From: CAYRUP01 sp964427485
Lineage (GTDB): Bacteria; Pseudomonadota; Gammaproteobacteria; DSM-16500
Direction of reading: 5' to 3'
Length of the DNA stretch: 18,460 nucleotides
Assembly (NCBI GenBank): GCA_964427485.1
Contig: CAYRUP010000023.1
Location: forward strand, 1 to 18,460
Shown: piece after piece, positions 14,040 through 18,460 of the stretch
How positions within the stretch are numbered: the stretch's first letter is position 1
How the letters are laid out: each line of letters opens with the position of its first letter
Notes under the pieces: generated by a model
Told to the model about the DNA's origin: nothing
The model's database searches: none
The model's input: the letters and a program-made list of their open reading frames with translations, nothing else
Position numbers and translations under genes: made by a program

Positions 14040-14426
14040 ATGTCGGATAAAAAGCGACCTTCACGGGGAAAAGGTAAGGCCATTTATAGTTTGTTACTAT
14101 TAATTCCTAATATAATTAGTTTAATAAATAAAGTGACTCTTCTACTGAGACACGATGCTTCTCTTGCGGGAAAAAGTGTCGTTCTTATTATTACCTTGGC
14201 TGTGATGAGTGCCTGTTTGCTAACTTCGACTTGGTTAGGAATTCTTGCAGTGATTTTCTTTGTTTGTCTTGTTAAACTGCAGTTAAACTGGATAATCGCG
14301 ACTGTCATTGTTTTTCTGTTGAATTTTCTGTTTTTATTTGCCATTAGCATTGCGATTAATAAAGCTAAATACAATCTCACATTTCCTGCAACGCGTGCGC
14401 AATTGAGTAGGAGACGAGATTATTGA
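14040..14426 (+). CDS. YqjE-like (phage-holin-superfamily/DUF1469) membrane protein
   Basis: A 128-residue integral membrane protein. A basic N-terminus (KKRPSRGKGK) is followed by an amphipathic or membrane-associated segment (14-36) and two to three hydrophobic helices (about 46-62, 64-79 and 83-105), ending in FPATRAQLSRRR. Overall layout and the adjacency to the YqjD-like gene match the YqjE/holin_3_6 family (PF07332); the individual sequence is too hydrophobic for a firm call by eye. TAAGGAT supplies the ribosome binding site 8 bases before the ATG. It is the last + strand gene before a strong palindrome and a convergent operon. Role: membrane-associated stress protein, exact function unknown in the family too. 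Confidence 0.7.
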   Translation: MSDKKRPSRGKGKAIYSLLLLIPNIISLINKVTLLLRHDASLAGKSVVLIITLAVMSACLLTSTWLGILAVIFFVCLVKLQLNWIIATVIVFLLNFLFLFAISIAINKAKYNLTFPATRAQLSRRRDY

Positions 14427-14433
14427 AAAACTC

Positions 14434-14467
14434 CCCTCTCCCGACGCAGAATGCGTTGGGAGAAGGG
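14434..14467. repeat. Strong palindromic intergenic repeat (REP-like), likely bidirectional terminator
   Basis: A 15-bp stem with one bulged A and a GAA loop: left arm CCCTCTCCCGACGCA (14434-14448), right arm TGCGTTGGGAGAAGGG (14452-14467), flanked on the right by AGGGGATGAGGG. It fills the gap between two convergent operons. The composition (CCCTCTCCC...GGGAGAAGGG) resembles dispersed REP-type repeats seen in gammaproteobacterial intergenic regions, unlike the AT-rich surroundings. Likely roles are transcription termination and mRNA 3' protection for both operons. Copy number in the genome is unknown from this window. Confidence 0.75.
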
Positions 14468-14488
14468 CAGGGGATGAGGGTATAAACA

Positions 14489-15355
14489 TTATCTTGGCTT
14501 CTCCGCCAAAAAAACCCCGTAGCGTACTCGATTTTGCTGAAATGCATCACGCATCATTTTAATTTGCCGTGCAAACCATAATCCTCGCCAACCAGCCATT
14601 TTTAACAATTGGAAAAAATGAAACGTACTCACCAATGAAATGCCAACATCCCAGCTTTTTTTCACAGAAGAAGACCAATCAAAAGCAGAGATAATCGCAA
14701 AATTCTGTCTTGCTAAAATTTTTTGATAATAATTGAGGGTTGGCATATAAGGCAAATCAAAAGCGCGACATAATTTTAAATATTGATTGGCATATTTATT
14801 TTCATATTCTTCACGATCAGAGCACCATGTGGCTAGCATGAGTTGACCACCTGGTTTTAACACACGAAAGGTTTGTTTTAGAAACATTTCTTTATCAAAA
14901 AATTGTTCGCAACTTTCCAAAGACCAAACAATGTCAAACGAATTGTCAGCAAAACTATCGAGTAAAAGTGCATCTTCTACTTTAAATGAAACGTGTTTAA
15001 TATTTTTTTGTAAAATATATTCGTTTGCAATATCAATTTGTTTTTGACTTAATGAGATCCCCGTCATCTTTGCTTGAAATTTATTTGCCAAATAAAAACT
15101 GCTACCGCCCATACCACAGCCGGCATCCAGTATGACACTGTCAGACTTTATTTTGAGTAATTCAGCAAGTTTATCAATCAGTTTTTCTTGTGCTTCCAAC
15201 GGAGTGGGTAATTCTTTTTCTTCATAAAAACCATGATGAATATGCGTGCCCCATATCATTTTCCAGCTTTCAGAAATTTGATCCCAAAATTTTGATACAC
15301 GATGAGATATTTTTTCACGACTATCTATAATCGGAAAATCAGTTTTAATTTTCAT
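14489..15355 (-). CDS. SAM-dependent methyltransferase, tocopherol/MPBQ methyltransferase-like
   Basis: Class I (Rossmann-fold) methyltransferase, 288 residues from the ATG at 15355. Residues 23-45 (FWDQISESWKMIWGTHIHHGFYE) match the N-terminal signature of the gamma-tocopherol/MPBQ methyltransferase group and relatives. Motif I is LDAGCGMGG (76-84), the post-I acidic position is replaced by a TGISLSQKQ segment (98-106) as in that group, and motif III is LKPGG (166-170). The C-terminal third (210-280) is a hydrophobic substrate lid. It may methylate a lipid-like or phenolic small molecule; the exact substrate is not evident. The start codon overlaps the last 11 bases of the upstream methyltransferase gene, indicating coupled translation; the frame opens earlier (15430) but lies inside that gene. 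Confident of enzyme class, not of substrate. Confidence 0.85.
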   Translation of the reverse strand: MKIKTDFPIIDSREKISHRVSKFWDQISESWKMIWGTHIHHGFYEEKELPTPLEAQEKLIDKLAELLKIKSDSVILDAGCGMGGSSFYLANKFQAKMTGISLSQKQIDIANEYILQKNIKHVSFKVEDALLLDSFADNSFDIVWSLESCEQFFDKEMFLKQTFRVLKPGGQLMLATWCSDREEYENKYANQYLKLCRAFDLPYMPTLNYYQKILARQNFAIISAFDWSSSVKKSWDVGISLVSTFHFFQLLKMAGWRGLWFARQIKMMRDAFQQNRVRYGVFLAEKPR

Positions 15356-16067
15356 GTTCGCACCATAAAATAATTTTCCAACGAAAAGCCCATGCCCAAC
15401 AAATTTGGTAGTATCGTAAACCCGCCTCATCTAATAAAGAAATAATTTCTTTTTTGCGAAAAGCACGCAATACCGAAAGAGGCCCATCCTTTTTTGCAAG
15501 CGAAGTAAAATTAAATAAAATGGATAAACATTTAATTGCAAAATAACTTAACCAATAGCGGTGTAAATCATTAATGATAATTGCTATACGTGCTTGAGTT
15601 TTAAGTTTTCGTAAAATTTGAATCAATGTTACATCATTAAAATGATGACATATATTATTCATGCAGATGATATCAAATTGATAATGCGCTAAATCGGGAG
15701 ATAAAATATCCATCGTTTTATATTTAATGTTGGGATAATATTTTGAATTCTCATGCGCATAGCGAATGATGGAAGGATTGGCATCGATGCCAATTAACTC
15801 AACATCCACTTTATGACTTATTGCCCATTGATCGATGGTTCGTAACATATCGCCGCCACCACAACCCAAATCGCCGATCACAATCGTATGATTTTCAAAA
15901 TACCGCGCATAGTTTTTCCAAACGCAATTCAGCGCATCAAGCAATGCACTTTTAGTACCAAACCAGCGGTTGATGAAGTTCATTTCATCTAAGTTTTTTT
16001 GTAATTCATGATTATCTAACGACAAATTGTCTAATGTTTCACTCTCACTTGAACGATTATTAAACAT
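15345..16067 (-). CDS. SAM-dependent methyltransferase of the type III PKS-cluster type
   Basis: A 240-residue class I methyltransferase. Motif I is GDLGCGGGD (65-73), the ribose-binding acid is Asp95 in LIGIDANPS, and motif II/III includes FDIICMNNICHHF (131-143). The C-terminal half has the blocks INDLHRYWLSYFAIK (165-179) and KDGPLSVLRAFRKKEI (193-208), typical of methyltransferases found beside chalcone-synthase-like type III polyketide synthases and FAD monooxygenases in bacterial alkylpyrone/alkylresorcinol clusters. Those partners are absent here: the upstream neighbour is an amino-acid antiporter and the downstream neighbour a second methyltransferase, with which it overlaps by 11 bases. 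Weak GGAAT ribosome site before the ATG. Substrate unknown; a phenolic or lipid product is an inference from relatives. Confidence 0.83.
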   Translation of the reverse strand: MFNNRSSESETLDNLSLDNHELQKNLDEMNFINRWFGTKSALLDALNCVWKNYARYFENHTIVIGDLGCGGGDMLRTIDQWAISHKVDVELIGIDANPSIIRYAHENSKYYPNIKYKTMDILSPDLAHYQFDIICMNNICHHFNDVTLIQILRKLKTQARIAIIINDLHRYWLSYFAIKCLSILFNFTSLAKKDGPLSVLRAFRKKEIISLLDEAGLRYYQICWAWAFRWKIILWCEHEN

Positions 16068-16099
16068 AGGCTATTCCATTAATAATGTTATAACGTATC

Positions 16100-17509
16100 T
16101 TATTTTTTCGTATAAAGAAAAGGTGGCAAGCAGCATCCAATAATACCAAAAATTAAAATCGCTTCATAACTTGCGATTTTACCTACACTCACTTGGCTAG
16201 GAGGCAAAAAGCCAAGAATGACTGCACTGATGCAGGTGAAAATGCCGATACTGCCTACTATCCAAATACCCGGTAAACCACCTGGGATTTTAAATGCACG
16301 TTCGATATGCGCATGTTTGTAGCGCAAGCGAATGGCTGCAGAAAACATTAAAATATAAAACAAAAGCCCAAGTTGCGCAGTCAAATTAGATAATACCCAA
16401 TAAGAGCTGTTCACACTAGGCATGATCAAAAAGACAGTACAGAGGACAGTTACAATAATACCTTGAATTAATAAGATTCCTACCGGCATGTTTTTTTTGT
16501 TACGGCGTTCAAAAAATTTGGGAAGATTGCCATCATGGCTTGCAACTAATAAACCGCGTGCGGGTCCTATGATCCACACTGCAGCACCGCCTAAACTTCC
16601 TAGAATAATTAATATAGAAATAATGGGTATAAACCAATCCATATGGTATGCCTTGAAAAAAACTCCAAATGCATCAATTAATCCGGATACCAGATTCAAT
16701 TCTTTGTTAGGTATGACAATCGTAATTGCAAGGCAGGAAAAAATGAGTGTCGCTAGAATGATGAGCGTTGAATAAAATAATGCGCGGGGATAATCACGCG
16801 CTGGGTTTTTCACATCACCCGCATGTACGGCAGACATTTCCATTCCCATCAAACCAAATAAAACATTCGTTAAAAATGCAAGATTATGCATGTTAGAGAG
16901 ACTGGGAAAAAAATCATGGAGAGTAAAATGAATTTGACTGGGATTCCCAAGATAAAGCCAACTGATACCTAGAATTGCAATCAATAGCATGGGAAAAATC
17001 GTACCAATCAGAGCGCCCAGTGTACTCATTAAATGTGAGATTTTTAAGCCTAGACAATTTAAGAGTGTCATACCCCAATAAGCAGATAAGATCACACTCA
17101 GCATAAAAATTTTGTTATTAGCCAATGCAGGATTGATGAGATAGGCAAAAATGCCTGCAATAAAAGCGAAAATAGTGGGGTACCAGACGACATTGTAAAT
17201 CCATTGTATCCAAATCGTTAAAAATCCCCAGCGTGTTCCAAATGCTTCTCTCACCCACACATAAACACCACCCGTAGTCGGCCAGCCTGTCGCAAGTTCG
17301 GCGGCTACAAGAATCGTTGGAATAAAAAATAAGAGAGCAGCTAATATATAAAAAAAGACGAGAGCAAATCCATATTCAGCCCCTGCGGTTAAACTGCGTA
17401 AATTATCCACCGCGATTACATTGATCATGACCAGCGAAAACACACCTAAAGGCTTACCATGACCGGAATGGGTATTAATGTTATTATTTTCAAAATCTTG
17501 TGATAGCAT
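16100..17509 (-). CDS. APC-superfamily amino-acid permease/antiporter (GadC-like)
   Basis: A 469-residue inner-membrane transporter with about 12 hydrophobic helices, of the amino acid-polyamine-organocation superfamily, closest in motif to the glutamate:GABA antiporter group. Supporting blocks: the TM1 unwound segment MINVIAVDNLRSL (28-40), GWPTTGGVYVWVREAFG (75-91), HAGDVKNPARDYPRA (229-243), GPARGLLVASHDGNLP (315-330) and AFKIPGG (405-411). Length is typical. It would exchange or import an amino acid or its amine product across the inner membrane; the substrate cannot be read from the sequence, and there is no decarboxylase in the window to suggest one. AGGATTGG gives a reasonable ribosome site before the ATG. 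It lies 52 bases after the outer-membrane barrel gene and 32 before the methyltransferases on the same strand. Confidence 0.9.
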   Translation of the reverse strand: MLSQDFENNNINTHSGHGKPLGVFSLVMINVIAVDNLRSLTAGAEYGFALVFFYILAALLFFIPTILVAAELATGWPTTGGVYVWVREAFGTRWGFLTIWIQWIYNVVWYPTIFAFIAGIFAYLINPALANNKIFMLSVILSAYWGMTLLNCLGLKISHLMSTLGALIGTIFPMLLIAILGISWLYLGNPSQIHFTLHDFFPSLSNMHNLAFLTNVLFGLMGMEMSAVHAGDVKNPARDYPRALFYSTLIILATLIFSCLAITIVIPNKELNLVSGLIDAFGVFFKAYHMDWFIPIISILIILGSLGGAAVWIIGPARGLLVASHDGNLPKFFERRNKKNMPVGILLIQGIIVTVLCTVFLIMPSVNSSYWVLSNLTAQLGLLFYILMFSAAIRLRYKHAHIERAFKIPGGLPGIWIVGSIGIFTCISAVILGFLPPSQVSVGKIASYEAILIFGIIGCCLPPFLYTKK

Positions 17510-17561
17510 TTGCCAATCCTATTTGGGGTGTTTGTTTTTTCTTCGAAAATCAAAATAAACT

Positions 17562-18308
17562 TTACACAAAAGATAAATGCAGAGCCAGATAAATATGGGT
17601 GAATTCATCTCCTGCAATGGTATGAGCAAGGCCCAGCACAGCGCCTAACGTATTATTAACATGATATTCAGCGCCAAAATTGAGTAATTTGAAAGCCGAC
17701 AAGGTTGTGGCACTGGCGCCTTGCATATAAAATTCGGCTCCGAGATTCAGTTTGTCCGTCATGTTTTTTTGCAATATAAAGCCACCAAAGAAAAAATTCC
17801 GCGCGGAAGGGGCAGAATTTGTTGCATAGCCGCCACCGCCGGAAAGAGTCCAAGCACCCCACGATTTTTGCATCCAGATGGGATATTGCTCCCAACTACG
17901 TCCATTGCCAAGTCCTTTGTTCTCATCGCCAGTCGGAACATAAAAAACAGGCTCAAATGCAATTTCTGGCAAGCAATCCGACCCATGAAAAACAAGATAT
18001 TTGAGTGCGAGATTACTATCACCCATACCCGAGACGTTTGGTTGATTTGAATATTTAGGATAATTTGTAACATAGAATGCAGTTGCATTGATTTCAAGAT
18101 CAGGGATTAATCCATAATCAATTTCAATTCCTGGCAAAGCCACTGTCGTTCCTGGGTTGCCTCTATTGTAAATGCCAAAAGCGTAAATCTCTGTGTGTTT
18201 ATACGCTTCAGGCGTGGCGTCATCCGTAATATAGGGCGGGGTCGCATAGGCCTCATGCGTCAATGCTAAGGATAGAGTGAGTAATACTATTTTTTGTGGG
18301 AGGGTCAT
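17562..18308 (-). CDS. Outer-membrane beta-barrel protein, MetA-pathway/transporter family
   Basis: A 248-residue exported outer-membrane protein. The signal peptide is cut after EAYA (residue 22), then the family start TPPYITDDATPE (23-34). Alternating-hydrophobicity strands follow, with recognisable blocks LPGIEIDYGLIPDLEINATA (59-78), GMGDSNLALKY (94-104), FEPVFYVPTGDENKGLGNG (118-136) and GAWTLSGGGGYATN (151-164). These fit the 'MetA-pathway of phenol degradation'-like barrel family (PF13557), whose members are mostly uncharacterised and are often labelled outer-membrane transporters. It ends LALHLSFV, a strand-like C-terminus, though with Val after Phe. It is the first gene of the minus-strand run, with a plausible promoter just upstream. 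The link to the downstream APC antiporter and methyltransferases is positional only. Confidence 0.78.
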   Translation of the reverse strand: MTLPQKIVLLTLSLALTHEAYATPPYITDDATPEAYKHTEIYAFGIYNRGNPGTTVALPGIEIDYGLIPDLEINATAFYVTNYPKYSNQPNVSGMGDSNLALKYLVFHGSDCLPEIAFEPVFYVPTGDENKGLGNGRSWEQYPIWMQKSWGAWTLSGGGGYATNSAPSARNFFFGGFILQKNMTDKLNLGAEFYMQGASATTLSAFKLLNFGAEYHVNNTLGAVLGLAHTIAGDEFTHIYLALHLSFV

Positions 18309-18342
18309 TTCATAGGTAACATTAGTATTTTCAATTAGATAG

Positions 18343-18371
18343 AATATAACCCAGCCTGATCTATTTATCCA
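18343..18371 (-). promoter_or_regulatory. Possible sigma70 promoter for the minus-strand operon
   Basis: Read on the minus strand: -35 TGGATA (18366-18371, four of six consensus), a 17-base spacer, and -10 TATATT (18343-18348, five of six). Predicted start about 28 bases before the ATG at 18308. There is no strong Shine-Dalgarno before that ATG. Confidence 0.5.
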
Positions 18372-18422
18372 TACTTTAGGCCATAGGCATCAAGCTAAGC
18401 GAAATAGTTAGTTAGAACGTCG

Positions 18423-18446
18423 TCCCGCGACGCTTTTCAAGCGGGA
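18423..18446. repeat. Palindromic dispersed-repeat-like element at the window edge
   Basis: TCCCGC (18423-18428) and GCGGGA (18441-18446) form a perfect 6-bp dyad; an overlapping inner stem CGCTT/AAGCG (18431-18443) offers an alternative fold. On the minus strand it reads CTGGATCCCGC...GCGGGACGACG, very like the dispersed 'CTGGATCCCGC...GCGGGATGACG' palindromes of many proteobacterial genomes. GC content contrasts with the surroundings. It is probably part of a longer repeat continuing past the window. The rest of 18372-18422 shows no recognisable feature. Confidence 0.55.
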
Positions 18447-18460
18447 TCCAGCGCCTTTTA

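Noticed and set aside
17721..18097. Overlapping open frames on both strands within the outer-membrane barrel gene
   Set aside because: No domain or start signal; the barrel frame has a signal peptide and family motifs throughout.
1..18460. Prophage, integron, CRISPR array, transposase or tRNA-linked island
   Set aside because: No integrase or transposase motifs, no regularly spaced repeats and no tRNA fold were seen; the holin-like call at 14040 is a chromosomal YqjE-type gene, not evidence of phage.

Overview
The window looks like chromosome from a low-GC gammaproteobacterium, probably in or near the Legionellales (Legionella/Coxiella/Aquicella-type). This is inferred from AT-rich codon use, a Pseudomonas/Legionella-type phenylalanine hydroxylase, a Kdo 3-hydroxylase that points to a Gram-negative LPS core, outer-membrane proteins and lipoproteins, and a GadC-like amino-acid antiporter. 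No rRNA, tRNA, CRISPR array, integrase or transposase was recognised. No gap between genes exceeds 300 bases.

Left part (1-6004, mostly + strand): a cold-shock protein; phhA (phenylalanine 4-monooxygenase); kdoO (Kdo hydroxylase); a small cyclic-nucleotide-binding-domain protein on the minus strand; a secreted Tyr/His/Cys-rich protein of unknown role; a 74-residue lipoprotein; then a tight pair made of an AmiE-like serine hydrolase (beta-lactamase fold) and a NamZ/DUF1343 exo-N-acetylmuramidase. That pair resembles the Bacillus amiE-namZ peptidoglycan-turnover pair.

Centre (6055-14426, + strand): five closely packed genes form what looks like a trans-envelope export operon without a recognisable energy-coupling pump. 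They encode a TolC-like outer-membrane lipoprotein with an extra, possibly SPOR-like, C-terminus; a periplasmic RND/HlyD-type adaptor; an inner-membrane HlyD adaptor with a GAF-like cytoplasmic domain; a polytopic M50 (site-2-protease) zinc metalloprotease fused to a PqqD-like N-terminus and a HlyD-like C-terminus; and a membrane-anchored GGDEF-EAL protein with both active sites degraded. No ABC ATPase, RND or MFS permease, or obvious substrate is encoded nearby. A YqjD/ElaB-like and YqjE-like membrane-protein pair follows. This central cluster is the best candidate for a poorly described system.

Right part (14489-18308, - strand): a likely four-gene run reads leftwards from a MetA-type outer-membrane barrel protein, through an APC antiporter, to two overlapping SAM methyltransferases. 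One methyltransferase resembles those found in type III polyketide clusters, the other the tocopherol/MPBQ methyltransferase family. A strong palindromic intergenic repeat lies where the two convergent operons meet (about 14434-14467). A second repeat-like palindrome begins at the right edge of the window.
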